Source of the DNA: Clostridia bacterium
Lineage (GTDB): Bacteria > Bacillota > Clostridia > Oscillospirales > Acutalibacteraceae
Length of the DNA stretch: 64,000 bases
Direction: 5' to 3'
Assembly (NCBI GenBank): GCA_017537365.1
Contig: JAFYKZ010000002.1
Coordinates: 62,001-126,000 of the forward strand
Shown: positions 9,185 to 17,930 of the stretch, one piece after another
Layout of the letters: each line of letters starts with the position of its first letter
Position numbering within the stretch: the first letter of the stretch is position 1
Translations under genes and position numbers: made by a program
Notes under the pieces: generated by a model
The model's database searches: none
What the model was told of the DNA's origin: nothing
Seen by the model: only the letters and a program-made list of their open reading frames with translations

Positions 9185-9712
9185 TTGTATTTAGACGAAG
9201 ATATTAAAATCGCGGGAGACAAGCCTTCGAGAGATATCAAGCGTAATCTTGAAAATGATATAAATATAAATAAAGAAATAGCCGAAAAAGCTCGCGAATG
9301 GGGTAAAAAAGTAGCGGTTAATTTTATTGATGATGTTACTGCTGCGCAAGGTGAGGATAAGGCGGATGCCCAAATGTTAATTCAACGCCGTATGCTTTTA
9401 TCCTTTACTGCAACGGTAGGCTTTGAGCAGTTTGCAGGGGATGACAGTATAAGCGGCATTGCTCAAAAAAGCTTTATAGATACTGTAACCGATGCGGATA
9501 GCAGTCTTTATCGCGGTGCTTCTGATACCGGTGCATATTCGTTTTACTTTTTAGCTTTCAGGCGCGGAGGAGAGGTTGACCGCCGTATCGGTCAGACCTT
9601 TGCTATGCTGTGCTCTCATGATGGAGACCCCATTTATCAGGAACTCGGTGAGGCGCTATACTGTTGGTTTTTATCGGTTGTTAAAGAAACCGCCGAAGAA
9701 ATATTTAATTAA
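9185..9712 (+). CDS. Conserved protein of unknown function
   Basis: I do not recognise a characterised family. About 175 residues, soluble, no signal peptide or membrane segment, no Cys pattern. The central part is rich in helix-forming stretches (KADAQMLIQRRMLLSF, YQELGEALYCWFLSVVKETAEEIF). The start is not certain: TTG 9185 has AAAGGGTGA nine bases ahead and is my choice; GTG 9176 overlaps the preceding gene and lies inside that site. Last gene of the dgt-dnaG-rpoD operon, followed by a terminator-like hairpin five bases after the stop. Confidence 0.7.
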   Translation: MYLDEDIKIAGDKPSRDIKRNLENDININKEIAEKAREWGKKVAVNFIDDVTAAQGEDKADAQMLIQRRMLLSFTATVGFEQFAGDDSISGIAQKSFIDTVTDADSSLYRGASDTGAYSFYFLAFRRGGEVDRRIGQTFAMLCSHDGDPIYQELGEALYCWFLSVVKETAEEIFN

Positions 9713-9716
9713 TCAT

Positions 9717-9762
9717 AAAACATCCTTTCTTTTCATAACCTTGAATAGAAAGGATGTTTTTT
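9717..9762 (+). terminator. Terminator-like hairpin carrying the amidase ribosome site
   Basis: AAAACATCCTTTCT (9717-9730) pairs perfectly over 14 bases with AGAAAGGATGTTTT (9747-9760); TTCA/TGAA extends the stem beyond one mismatch. Six T (9757-9762) end directly at the amidase ATG (9763). It looks like the terminator of the upstream operon, yet the right arm holds AGAAAGGATG, the only ribosome site of the next gene. Confidence 0.75.
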
Positions 9763-10494
9763 ATGCCTATTATTTATTTAAGCCCATCAACTCAGGAGTT
9801 TAACCCTTATGTTGGGGGAGGAAACGAAGAATATTATATGAATTTAATTGCTGATGCGATGATACCTTATCTAACGGCGAGCGGTATCCAGTATGTTAGA
9901 AACACACCCGAAATGACCGCCGCTAGCTCTATCAGAGCATCAAACAGCGGAAACTATGATTTGCATTTGGCTCTTCATTCGAATGCTTCGGGAAGCGGTA
10001 GCGGTGGTGCTACGGGTAGCGAGGTTTATTATTATCCGACTAGCGAAAACGGAAAACGATTGGCAGATATAATCGCAAATAATTTGCAGACTATTTATTA
10101 TAATCCGGGTATGGTTAAAACAGTACCCACAACCTCGCTTGGTGAAGTTGCGAGAGTAAGAGCACCGTCGGTTTTGGTTGAAATAGCCTATCACGATAAT
10201 CCAACTGATGCTCAGTGGATAAGGGATAATATCAATACAATTGCCGCAAATCTAGTGCTTTCTTTAACCGAATATCTTGGTATACCATTTAATCAGCCTC
10301 AACCGATTTATACAACTAATGTTAGCACAAACGGCTCAGATTTGAATATCAGATATAACCCCTCTTTGTCCGCTCAGATTATAGGAAAAGTACCGAATGG
10401 CGCGGAGGTTACAGTTTATGCTAATTTGCCTGATTGGGCGGTTATAGGATATAACGGAATAATAGGGTATGCAAGTTCTAGGTATTTGTTATAA
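9763..10494 (+). CDS. N-acetylmuramoyl-L-alanine amidase (Amidase_3) with SH3 domain
   Basis: Predicted zinc amidase that removes peptide stems from muramic acid. 243 residues from ATG 9763 (an ATG at 9754 lies in the ribosome site). Amidase_3 domain about 3-180: NEEYYMN carries a candidate zinc Glu, LALHSNA (about 77) the second His, and SVLVEIAYHDN the catalytic Glu. The first canonical DPGHGG His is not visible; the N-terminus reads IYLSPSTQEFN instead, so zinc binding at that site differs or is unusual. Residues about 185-243 form a bacterial SH3 domain, a wall-binding module. There is no signal peptide, as in endolysins or mother-cell lysis enzymes. Its target and timing are unknown; the ribosome site is in a hairpin. 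Confidence 0.85.
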   Translation: MPIIYLSPSTQEFNPYVGGGNEEYYMNLIADAMIPYLTASGIQYVRNTPEMTAASSIRASNSGNYDLHLALHSNASGSGSGGATGSEVYYYPTSENGKRLADIIANNLQTIYYNPGMVKTVPTTSLGEVARVRAPSVLVEIAYHDNPTDAQWIRDNINTIAANLVLSLTEYLGIPFNQPQPIYTTNVSTNGSDLNIRYNPSLSAQIIGKVPNGAEVTVYANLPDWAVIGYNGIIGYASSRYLL

Positions 10495-10496
10495 AA

Positions 10497-10522
10497 AAAC
10501 CGCCTTTTTTAAAAGGCGGTTT
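10497..10522. terminator. Bidirectional terminator between amidase and wecB
   Basis: AAACCGCCTTTT (10497-10508) and AAAAGGCGGTTT (10511-10522) are perfect inverted repeats flanked by A and T runs, so it can end both converging transcripts. Confidence 0.85.
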
Positions 10523-10526
10523 AAAT

Positions 10527-11642
10527 TTATACTAAATCTTTGAATTTTTCGATAATAGCATCGGTGATTCTTTCGCTAGCATGTCCGTCTCCGTAAGGGT
10601 TAGAAGCCTTGCTCATACGGTTGTATTCATTTTCGTCGGTTAAAAGCTTGAGAGTTTCTTTATAAATAACCTCGCTATCGGTACCAACGAGTTTTAAGGT
10701 GCCGGCATCAATTCCCTCGGGTCTTTCGGTTGTGTTTCTAAGAACTAAAACAGGCTTGCCGAGAGAAGGCGCTTCCTCTTGAATTCCGCCGCTATCGGTT
10801 AAAATGATATGGGACATATTTTGGAAATTATGGAAATCAAATACCTCTAAGGGTTCGATTAGTCTGATTCTGTCGTCATCGCCAAAAATCTCGTTTGCGG
10901 CTTCACGAACTAATGGGTTTTTATGAATAGGATATACAACCTTATATCCTGAAACATCATCTAATACCTTCTTAATGCCTCTGAAAATATTTCTCATAGG
11001 CTCGCCGAGGTTTTCTCTTCTGTGGGCGGTGAGAAGTATCATCTTATCTTCGCCAACCCAGTCTAAAACCTCGTGAGTGTAATTCTCGTCAACCGTTGTG
11101 CTCATGGCATCAATAACGGTATTTCCTGTTACATAAATTTTTGATTCGCAAATGTTTTCTTTAACCAAATTATCTTTACTTAAATCGGTTGGCGCAAAAT
11201 ACATATCGGTCATACAGTCAACCATCTGTCTGTTCATTTCCTCAGGGTATGGAGAATATTTGTCATAAGTGCGAAGTCCTGCTTCAACATGACCGATTGC
11301 TACCTGATTATAAAATGCGGCGAGAGAGCCTGCAAAGGTTGTGGTTGTATCTCCGTGTACCAAAACAATATCAGGCTTAGCTTCTTTTATAACCGAATCA
11401 ACACCTAATAAAGCTCTGGTGGTAATATCTGAAAGGGTTTGACCTTGCTTCATAATATCAAGGTCGAAATCGGGCTTGATATCAAAGGTTTCAAGAACTT
11501 GGTCTAGCATTTCGCGGTGTTGCGCGGTAACGCAAACAATACTCTCAATTTCGTCTCTCTTTTCAAGTTCTTTAACGAGCGGAGCCATCTTAATAGCTTC
11601 GGGACGGGTTCCAAAAATACTCATTACTTTAATTTTTCTCAT
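10527..11642 (-). CDS. wecB: UDP-N-acetylglucosamine 2-epimerase (non-hydrolysing)
   Basis: Interconverts UDP-GlcNAc and UDP-ManNAc, supplying ManNAc for teichoic acid linkage units or surface polysaccharide. The 371 residues begin KVMSIFGTRPEAIKMAPLV, followed by VTAQHREMLDQVLETF, VHGDTTT, GHVEAGLRT, PEEMNRQ, TAHRRENLG and LTDSGGIQEEAPSLGKPVL, all family signatures. ATG 11642 follows AAAAAGGAT. It sits 21 bases downstream of the sugar transferase gene and is probably co-transcribed with it. Confidence 0.97.
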   Translation of the reverse strand: MRKIKVMSIFGTRPEAIKMAPLVKELEKRDEIESIVCVTAQHREMLDQVLETFDIKPDFDLDIMKQGQTLSDITTRALLGVDSVIKEAKPDIVLVHGDTTTTFAGSLAAFYNQVAIGHVEAGLRTYDKYSPYPEEMNRQMVDCMTDMYFAPTDLSKDNLVKENICESKIYVTGNTVIDAMSTTVDENYTHEVLDWVGEDKMILLTAHRRENLGEPMRNIFRGIKKVLDDVSGYKVVYPIHKNPLVREAANEIFGDDDRIRLIEPLEVFDFHNFQNMSHIILTDSGGIQEEAPSLGKPVLVLRNTTERPEGIDAGTLKLVGTDSEVIYKETLKLLTDENEYNRMSKASNPYGDGHASERITDAIIEKFKDLV

Positions 11643-11663
11643 AACATTATATCCTTTTTTAAA

Positions 11664-13028
11664 TTATTTTTTCATTTCTTCGCTTTGTTCTTCGGTAAAA
11701 CCTTCGGTGCTTTCTTTTAAGAATATAACCTTCAAGGTCATAAATAAAAGTCTTAAATCTAAAAGCAGAGAATAGCTTTGAATATACATAAGGTCTAGCT
11801 GCAATTTATCATAAGGGGAGGTATTGTATTTACCGTAAAGCTGAGCTAAACCTGTAAGCCCTCCGCGAACTTTAAGCCTATACTGAAATTCAGGAACTTC
11901 CTTTGTGTATGCCTCGGTGTGTTCAATTCGTTCGGGGCGAGGACCTACTAAACTCATATCACCCTTTAAAATGTCGATTAATTGAGGCAATTCATCAAAT
12001 CTTGTAGCTCTTAAAAATTTGCCTAATGGGGTGATTCTTGGGTCATCATCTGTTGCAGGTTGAGGTTTACCGTCTTTTTCGGCATCAACTATCATACTTC
12101 TGAATTTATGAATTTTAAATGTTCTGCCGTTTATGGTTGAACGTTCTTGCCTGAAGAAAATTGGTCCGCCGTCATAAAGCTTAATAGCTATCGCGCAGCC
12201 TAACATAATGGGCGAGCTTAAAACCAGCATTATAAATGAAACTACAATATCAAGCGCACGCTTTACAAAACGCTGTTCAAAGGATAAACCGCCTGCGTTG
12301 CGGTATAAAAGCAGGGGAGTATCAAATAAATGAACATTTTCAGCGCCTCTGATAAGTATATCGGAGACCTTAGTTGTTGTATATGTTCTGATATTTTTTT
12401 CAAAACAGAGTTTAAGTATTTTATTTCGAGCCTCTGAATGAACATCAAATAAAACAACACCGTTGACCGAGTCCATAAGCGCCCTGATTTCATCAAGACC
12501 AACCGATATATTTGCCGTTTTATCAACTATAAATTTATCTTTTCGGGAATTCAACTTGTCCACAAAATTATCGGGCTTATATTCATCGTAAATAACAAGC
12601 AGTTTTTTAGCAGGGAAGCATTTGTTGAAAACAAATTCACTTATAATAGTTACCAAAAGGGAGAAAATAGCCTCAAAAAAGGTTATTTGAATTATCGGAA
12701 CAACAGTTACAAATCTTGCAGATAGCAAAGCTATTTGAAGATATATCATAAGATTGGTACAGATAATAGAAAGCACTTGGGATATATAAATATGCCCTTT
12801 TTTAAAGTATCCGATTTTAAAACCATCAAAATTATAAAGGAAAATAGATTGCAAAATCAGATAGTAAACCGCCATTAGCCAGTGTCCTTTTTCAACGAAA
12901 GGAAGTTGTATAAGCTCGTTATACTGAGTTTTCCAACAATATAAAAAGGCCAAGCCCTGACCTAAAATTAATATTAATATAAAAGCATAGCGAATAAGCC
13001 GCTTATACTGTTCAAGGTCATTTTTCAA
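11664..13028 (-). CDS. Polyprenyl-phosphate sugar-1-phosphate transferase (WbaP/EpsL-like)
   Basis: Initiating glycosyltransferase that loads a sugar phosphate on undecaprenyl phosphate for exopolysaccharide or glycan assembly. About 454 residues. Four to five N-terminal membrane helices, a central soluble region with a degenerate nucleotide-binding fold, a further helix (about 270), then the catalytic domain: KRALDIVVSF, FFRQERSTINGRTFKIHKFRSM, TRFDELPQLIDILKGDMSLVGPRPE and the closing RVRGGLTGLAQLYGKY. I placed the start at TTG 13028, five bases after GGAGTGA; the ATG at 13058 lies only a few bases from the -10 box and could not be translated from that promoter. Sugar specificity cannot be read. 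Confidence 0.92.
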   Translation of the reverse strand: MKNDLEQYKRLIRYAFILILILGQGLAFLYCWKTQYNELIQLPFVEKGHWLMAVYYLILQSIFLYNFDGFKIGYFKKGHIYISQVLSIICTNLMIYLQIALLSARFVTVVPIIQITFFEAIFSLLVTIISEFVFNKCFPAKKLLVIYDEYKPDNFVDKLNSRKDKFIVDKTANISVGLDEIRALMDSVNGVVLFDVHSEARNKILKLCFEKNIRTYTTTKVSDILIRGAENVHLFDTPLLLYRNAGGLSFEQRFVKRALDIVVSFIMLVLSSPIMLGCAIAIKLYDGGPIFFRQERSTINGRTFKIHKFRSMIVDAEKDGKPQPATDDDPRITPLGKFLRATRFDELPQLIDILKGDMSLVGPRPERIEHTEAYTKEVPEFQYRLKVRGGLTGLAQLYGKYNTSPYDKLQLDLMYIQSYSLLLDLRLLFMTLKVIFLKESTEGFTEEQSEEMKK

Positions 13029-13062
13029 ATTTATCACTCCAAAAGCATAAATTTCCATATAT

Positions 13063-13090
13063 AGTATACCATAAAATATAAAAAAGTAAA
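13063..13090 (-). promoter_or_regulatory. Promoter of sugar transferase-wecB operon
   Basis: Minus strand: TTTACT (13085-13090), 16-base spacer, TATACT (13063-13068). It supports the TTG 13028 start of the downstream gene. Confidence 0.6.
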
Positions 13091-13124
13091 GGGTTTTAAA
13101 AAAATTATAATATTGTATAAAAAT

Positions 13125-13156
13125 AAAAAAGTTGCCTTCATTTTGGCAACTTTTTT
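13125..13156 (-). terminator. Terminator after the glycerophosphodiesterase gene
   Basis: AAAAAAGTTGCC (13125-13136) and GGCAACTTTTTT (13145-13156) pair over 12 bases with an eight-base loop. T-run is present on the minus strand. Confidence 0.85.
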
Positions 13157-13158
13157 AA

Positions 13159-13896
13159 CTATTCAAGTATATTGGTGGTTATATAGTCAACACCCATTTT
13201 TACTAATTTTTCAGCTTCTTTTTCGGTGTTGCAGGTCCAACAGTTGACTTCTAGTCCTTTGTTATGAAGTTTTTTGATGATTTTTGCATTTAGTAAAGTG
13301 TGGCGAGCATCAATATCTAATCGGTTTTTTGCCGCAATATCAAAGATTTGTTCATCATTAAAATGCCCTAATATCCACTGAATTTTGCTGTTTGGCAAAA
13401 GTTCTCTTAAAGTCAAACAGTTATCTAAACTAAATGAAATAAAAATCATATTTTCAAGATAATTTTCTTCATTGATTTCTTTAATCAGATTTTCTATGTC
13501 TGCTTTTAAAAACTTGTTTTTAAGTTCTAAAACGGCGATTTTTTCATATTTTTTGCAAATTTTAAGATAATCTTTAAGCAAAGGAATTCGAATATCCCTG
13601 CGATTAAAGCTTCCGTCCTTATCAGGTAAAATTATATCCTTTATGGCATCAAAATCGCTTTGTTCAACATCAATATTAATTTTTTCTCCTGTTACGCGGC
13701 TTGTTGTATTATCGTGAATCAAAACGAATTTTCCGTCTGCCGTTTTATGAACATCGGTTTCTATACCATAATAATTTCGGTTTCCTGCGGCAATGAAAGC
13801 AGGGAAGGTATTTTCAGTTTCTAAACCGCTTAAACCTCTATGAGCTATAACTTTAACCTTTTTTGAATTGAATTTTAAAGTATTTATTTTAATCAC
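13159..13896 (-). CDS. Glycerophosphodiester phosphodiesterase
   Basis: Hydrolyses glycerophosphodiesters from lipid or teichoic-acid turnover to glycerol-3-phosphate and an alcohol. 245 residues with VIAHRGLSGLETENTFPAF, GIETDVHKTADGKFVLIHD and a closing KMGVDYITTN, the TIM-barrel GDPD pattern with catalytic His, Glu and Asp residues. There is no signal peptide, so it acts in the cytosol. The only plausible start is GTG 13896, just after TAGGGTG, which is unusually close. It follows the ABC exporter gene by 13 bases and shares its transcript. Confidence 0.92.
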   Translation of the reverse strand: MIKINTLKFNSKKVKVIAHRGLSGLETENTFPAFIAAGNRNYYGIETDVHKTADGKFVLIHDNTTSRVTGEKINIDVEQSDFDAIKDIILPDKDGSFNRRDIRIPLLKDYLKICKKYEKIAVLELKNKFLKADIENLIKEINEENYLENMIFISFSLDNCLTLRELLPNSKIQWILGHFNDEQIFDIAAKNRLDIDARHTLLNAKIIKKLHNKGLEVNCWTCNTEKEAEKLVKMGVDYITTNILE

Positions 13897-13909
13897 ACCC
13901 TATAAAGTA

Positions 13910-15676
13910 TTACCCTAATTCATTTGCCATTTCATAAAATTTATAATAAATACCTTTTTGTTTTAAGAGCTCCTCGTGGTTGCCTTCCTCGGTTATACCT
14001 TCGTCTGTGAGCACTAAAATGCGGTCGGATTTCTTTATGGTTGAAAGTCTGTGAGCGATAGTAACTGTTGTTCTGCCAACGCTTAAATCTGCAAGAGATT
14101 TAGCAACTGCAAACTCACTTTCGTTATCGAGAGCGCTGGTTGCCTCGTCGAGAATTATGATAGGCGGATTTTTAAGGAAAACCCTGGCAATACTGATTCT
14201 CTGTTTTTGACCGCCTGAAAGCTTAACTCCGCGTTCGCCTACATAGGTATTATAACCATCTTTAAGCTCGGTTATAAATTCATCAGCACCCGCTTTTTTA
14301 GCCGCATCAATAACTTCTTCCATTGAAGCGCCAGGTTTACCGTATGATATATTTTCATAAACAGTTCCTGAGAATAGATAAACATCCTGTTGAACCATAC
14401 CGATATTTTCTCTCAGCGATTTTAAGGTGTAGTTTTTGATATTTTCTCCGTCTAGTAAAATTTCGCCTTCGGTAACATCATAAAAACGCGGAATAAGATT
14501 GCAAAGGGTGGTTTTACCACCGCCAGATGGTCCTACAAAGGCAATTTTTTCGCCTTGATTTATTTTAAGATTAAGTCCTGTAAATACTCGGTTATGGTCA
14601 TCAGGATATTCAAAGGATACATTTTTAAACTCGATAATTCCTTTTGGATTTTCGAGCGGTTTAGCATCCTTTTCATCAAAGATTTCAACATCAGCATCCA
14701 TTATCTGCAAAAATCTTTCGATACCTGTAAGACCGCGCTGGAATTGCTCAGAGAATTCGATAATTCGGCGAATGGTTGATATAAATGTTGTAACATAAAG
14801 CAGGTATGCAACAAGTTCACCTGGGGTTATATCGCCTTTAATCATAAAGAGACTTCCTATTATAACTACTGAGGCATACATAATACCGTCAAACATGCGG
14901 GTTGTTGTTGAAAAGATACCCATAAATTTATAGGAAAGTTTTTTAATAGAATAAAATTCTTTGTTGTCTTTTTCGAATTTTTGTTGCTCAACATCTTCGT
15001 TAGCAAATGCTTTAACAACCTTTTGACCTAAAAGAGAATCTTCTATTCTGGCATTTAATTCACCTGTTAAATTTCTTTGCTTGCGGAAGGTATCGCGCAT
15101 TTTGCGGTTTAGTTTTTTACAAATCAAGGTCATTATAGGTATTATAACGAATATGATTAAGGTTAGCGGAATATTGATATTTATAAGAATTATAAAAGAA
15201 ACGATACCCTTTATTCCTGCAATAAAAAATTCCTCAGGACAGTGGTGAGAAAATTCGGTAACATCAAACAGGTCGTTTGTTATTCTACCCATAATCTGAC
15301 CTACTTTTGTATTGTTAAAATATGAGTCAGACAGTTTATGTAAATGAGCATAAGCGTCTCTTCGCATATCGGTTTCTATTTTAGTTCCCATAACATGACC
15401 GATATAAGCCATATAGTAATATGCGGCGGAATCTATAATTCTTAAAACAAAATAAAGCAAGCCGAGTTTTAAAACAAAGCTTACGGTAAGCGAGGCTAAA
15501 TCGTTAATACCCGCATCGGTTATTTTTTGCATAATAAGAGGCAACACTATTTCGCAAATCGTAGTTAACGATGCGCAAAAAAGGTCGAAAGCAACAGTTG
15601 GTAAATACTTTTTATAATAGGGCATAAAACGGCTTATAAGTTCACTCGTTTTATACTTTTTTTCTTCTCGTATCAT
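13910..15676 (-). CDS. ABC exporter, fused membrane and ATPase domains (MsbA/BmrA-like)
   Basis: Half-transporter of 588 residues expected to work as a homodimer. Six membrane helices (about 25-325), then the nucleotide-binding domain: GPSGGGKTTL (Walker A), a Q-loop in IGMVQQDVYLFSGT, LSGGQKQRISIARVFLKNPP (signature), IIILDEATSALD (Walker B) and TIAHRLSTI (switch His). All ATPase motifs are intact. Substrate is unknown: relatives export lipids, peptides or drugs. ATG 15676 follows TTAGGAGAAAAA. It has a near-consensus promoter, and the downstream glycerophosphodiesterase hints at a lipid connection, which is only inference. Confidence 0.93.
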   Translation of the reverse strand: MIREEKKYKTSELISRFMPYYKKYLPTVAFDLFCASLTTICEIVLPLIMQKITDAGINDLASLTVSFVLKLGLLYFVLRIIDSAAYYYMAYIGHVMGTKIETDMRRDAYAHLHKLSDSYFNNTKVGQIMGRITNDLFDVTEFSHHCPEEFFIAGIKGIVSFIILININIPLTLIIFVIIPIMTLICKKLNRKMRDTFRKQRNLTGELNARIEDSLLGQKVVKAFANEDVEQQKFEKDNKEFYSIKKLSYKFMGIFSTTTRMFDGIMYASVVIIGSLFMIKGDITPGELVAYLLYVTTFISTIRRIIEFSEQFQRGLTGIERFLQIMDADVEIFDEKDAKPLENPKGIIEFKNVSFEYPDDHNRVFTGLNLKINQGEKIAFVGPSGGGKTTLCNLIPRFYDVTEGEILLDGENIKNYTLKSLRENIGMVQQDVYLFSGTVYENISYGKPGASMEEVIDAAKKAGADEFITELKDGYNTYVGERGVKLSGGQKQRISIARVFLKNPPIIILDEATSALDNESEFAVAKSLADLSVGRTTVTIAHRLSTIKKSDRILVLTDEGITEEGNHEELLKQKGIYYKFYEMANELG

Positions 15677-15706
15677 TTTTTTCTCCTAATAGAATTTATT
15701 AAAGAT

Positions 15707-15735
15707 ATTATAGCATTATTAAGAATTTAAGTCAA
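15707..15735 (-). promoter_or_regulatory. Promoter for the ABC exporter gene
   Basis: Minus strand: TTGACT (15730-15735), 17-base spacer ending TGC, TATAAT (15707-15712). Near consensus, with a leader of about 25 bases. Confidence 0.8.
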
Positions 15736-15777
15736 TAAAAGCTAGAAAATGCCGATTGATATTTTTTGATTTTAATA

Positions 15778-15806
15778 TTGAAAAAAATGTCGAAATATGC
15801 TAAAAT
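15778..15806 (+). promoter_or_regulatory. Promoter for the zinc-ribbon protein-mgsA operon
   Basis: TTGAAA (15778-15783), 17-base spacer ending TATGC (extended -10), TAAAAT (15801-15806). Confidence 0.75.
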
Positions 15807-15839
15807 TTATATATAAAATAATATTTAGGGGTGTTTTAT

Positions 15840-16241
15840 ATGAAATATTGTCCAACTTGCGGTGCTTCAATTCCTGATGAGGATATTGTTTGCACTAATT
15901 GCGGCGCAGCTGTAAATCAGATTGCAGTTCAAAAAGAGCCTGAGAGAAAGATTGTAGGCGTTTGGGGATATATTTGGAGATATTTGCTTATTTATATTCC
16001 GGTTATAGGTCAAATTCTTTATCTTGTATTTTTATTTATAGCAGCTTTTGGCAGCAAGAATAAAGAGGAGTCTTTCAGAAACTGGGCAAAGGCTCAGTTG
16101 CTTGTAATGGCTATTGTTTTAGGAATAGCTGTTCTTGTTGGTCTTGTTGTGCTTGTTGTTTTTATTTTTGGCAGCATGAGCGCAAGAGAAGCTGTAAGTT
16201 ATGCAACCAATGAAGCAGTATCAGGCGGTATAGTTTATTAA
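15840..16241 (+). CDS. Zinc-ribbon membrane protein
   Basis: 133 residues. An N-terminal zinc ribbon (CPTCGASIPDEDIVCTNCG, four Cys) is followed by two membrane segments, about residues 45-70 and 85-112, with the short loop NKEESFRNWAKAQ between them. This resembles widespread Firmicutes zinc-ribbon proteins of unknown function. ATG 15840 follows TTAGGGGTG; a GTG at 15831 overlaps that site. Co-transcribed with mgsA 18 bases downstream, with no obvious functional link. Confidence 0.8.
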   Translation: MKYCPTCGASIPDEDIVCTNCGAAVNQIAVQKEPERKIVGVWGYIWRYLLIYIPVIGQILYLVFLFIAAFGSKNKEESFRNWAKAQLLVMAIVLGIAVLVGLVVLVVFIFGSMSAREAVSYATNEAVSGGIVY

Positions 16242-16259
16242 TTTTTAGGGAGAAAAAGA

Positions 16260-16667
16260 ATGAAAATTGCATTGATAGCGCATGATAAAAAGAAAAATGA
16301 AATTATTGAGCTTGCTAAGAAATATAAGGATGTTTTAGGTAAGTATGAATTGTATGCAACAGGAACTACCGGAACACTTATTATGGGCGAAACAGGGCTT
16401 AAAATAACCAGAATGAAGAGCGGACCAAAGGGAGGAGACCAACAAATCGGAGCTATGCTTGCAAACGGCGAGCTTGATTTGATTATTTTCCTTAGAGACC
16501 CGTTAACTGCTCAACCCCACGAGCCTGATGTTTCTGCGCTTTTGCGTTTAGGAGATGTTCAGAAAATTCCGCTTGCAACTAATGTTAACAGTGCAACTAT
16601 TATGCTTGAAGCTTTAAAGGATGAAACCTTTTTCAATATGGTAAAGGGTTCAAATATTGATGATTAG
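16260..16667 (+). CDS. mgsA: Methylglyoxal synthase
   Basis: Converts dihydroxyacetone phosphate to methylglyoxal and phosphate, a phosphate-releasing bypass of lower glycolysis. 135 residues with [15 protein letters not shown] (phosphate binding), [12 protein letters not shown] containing the catalytic Asp, and [15 protein letters not shown]. Length and motifs fit the family fully. Start ATG follows AGGGAGAAAAAGA. Ends in a terminator shared with the converging ytvI-like gene. Confidence 0.96.
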   Translation: MKIALIAHDKKKNEIIELAKKYKDVLGKYELYATGTTGTLIMGETGLKITRMKSGPKGGDQQIGAMLANGELDLIIFLRDPLTAQPHEPDVSALLRLGDVQKIPLATNVNSATIMLEALKDETFFNMVKGSNIDD

Positions 16668-16677
16668 CTATAATGAT

Positions 16678-16705
16678 AAGGGCGTCGCGTTTTAGCGGCG
16701 CCTTT
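16678..16705. terminator. Terminator between mgsA and the AI-2E family gene
   Basis: AAGGGCGTCGC (16678-16688) pairs with GCGGCGCCTT (16695-16704) with one bulge and one G-U pair, six-base loop. The T-run is short on both strands. Confidence 0.6.
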
Positions 16706-16715
16706 GTTTATTGGT

Positions 16716-17786
16716 TTATTGGTTTAAGCTTTTTTCATATTCTATTTCTTCTTTATAATATTTGATTATAACAATGAGGGTTATGGGAAGTATAAAAAGT
16801 CCTGTAATGCCGAAAAATTTAATTCCTAAAAACATAGCGGCTAGTGTGAATAGCGGATTTATACCAACATTTCCGCTAATGATTTTTGGTTCTAAAAAGT
16901 TTCTTATAACGGTTATTATTATATAAATTATTGCAAGTGAGATACCCAAACTTATATTTTGAGTTAAAATAGATATTATCGCCCAAGGTATAAGCACCGC
17001 GCCTGTCCCCAAAACAGGTAAAATATCTATTAATGATATAATAAAACCAATCAAAAACGGATGGTTTATTCTTAGTATTAAAAAACTAATGCTTAGTTCT
17101 ATAAAGGTAATAACCATTAGTAAAAAATAACCTTTTATAATATCTGAAATGCAGTTAAAAAGAATATTTTTAACCCTGACTGCATTTTTATAAGTCTTAT
17201 CAGGGCAGATACTTTTTAGAAAAAGTGTAAGACCTTTTAAATCCTTAGCTAAAAAGCAGGTTGCAACCAGTGTTACAAGGAAATTGAAAAAATAACTTGG
17301 TATTTTTCGGGCTAATGAGGATAAACCTTGCGATATGGTTTCGGTTAATTTTGAGATTAGATTTGAAAAAGCGTTATTTAAAAAGGTGTTTATTTCATTT
17401 GAAAGCTTGGGAAAAATTTTATTTAAGCTTTTATTAATAGAATTTTTAAAGTTTAAAAAAATGTCGGTGAATTTTGAAGAAAAATCGGTTATACTTGTCA
17501 TTGATTTAGTTAAGCTTGAAATAACCAAATAAAAAATCAAAAGGATTATAGCCAAAACAAAAATATAAAAAAGACAAGCCAATATAGGAGATATTATACT
17601 TCTTTTGATTTTTAGCTTGCGGCTTAATATAATAGAAGGTTTTCTGACTAAAAGTGCAATAACCGAAGCGATAATAAAGGGAAGAAGATAAAAGAATAAA
17701 TACTTTAAGAAAATATAAAGGATAAGACCTATTAAAAAAAGATAAAAAATATTTATTATAAAATCTTTTTTCGACCGAGTTTCCAA
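16716..17786 (-). CDS. AI-2E family transporter, probably sporulation membrane protein YtvI
   Basis: Polytopic membrane protein of 356 residues with seven or eight hydrophobic helices. The segment IDILPVLGTGAVLIPWAI and the following NFLEPKIISGNVGINPLFTL are typical of the YtvI branch of the AI-2E (PF01594) family, whose Bacillus member is sporulation-associated; the molecular role is not established. TTG 17786 is my start because AAAGAGGTGAT lies five bases ahead; an upstream in-frame extension has no ribosome site and would cross the hom promoter. The other possibility is a generic AI-2E permease. Marked A/T codon bias reflects its hydrophobicity. Confidence 0.8.
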   Translation of the reverse strand: METRSKKDFIINIFYLFLIGLILYIFLKYLFFYLLPFIIASVIALLVRKPSIILSRKLKIKRSIISPILACLFYIFVLAIILLIFYLVISSLTKSMTSITDFSSKFTDIFLNFKNSINKSLNKIFPKLSNEINTFLNNAFSNLISKLTETISQGLSSLARKIPSYFFNFLVTLVATCFLAKDLKGLTLFLKSICPDKTYKNAVRVKNILFNCISDIIKGYFLLMVITFIELSISFLILRINHPFLIGFIISLIDILPVLGTGAVLIPWAIISILTQNISLGISLAIIYIIITVIRNFLEPKIISGNVGINPLFTLAAMFLGIKFFGITGLFILPITLIVIIKYYKEEIEYEKSLNQ

Positions 17787-17854
17787 AAAAATCACCTCTT
17801 TAAAGGTAAAAATAGTGAATATAAGAAAAAATATGTAAAAATCGAGGTTTATTG

Positions 17855-17883
17855 TTGATTTTAAAGGTAAAATGTAATATAAT
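17855..17883 (+). promoter_or_regulatory. Promoter for hom-lysC operon
   Basis: TTGATT (17855-17860), 17-base spacer, TATAAT (17878-17883). Leader about 40 bases, too short for a lysine riboswitch or a T-box. Confidence 0.75.
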
Positions 17884-17930
17884 ACTTTTATTAATATGGT
17901 TTTTTTATTTATAAATATACGGAGGGAAAA

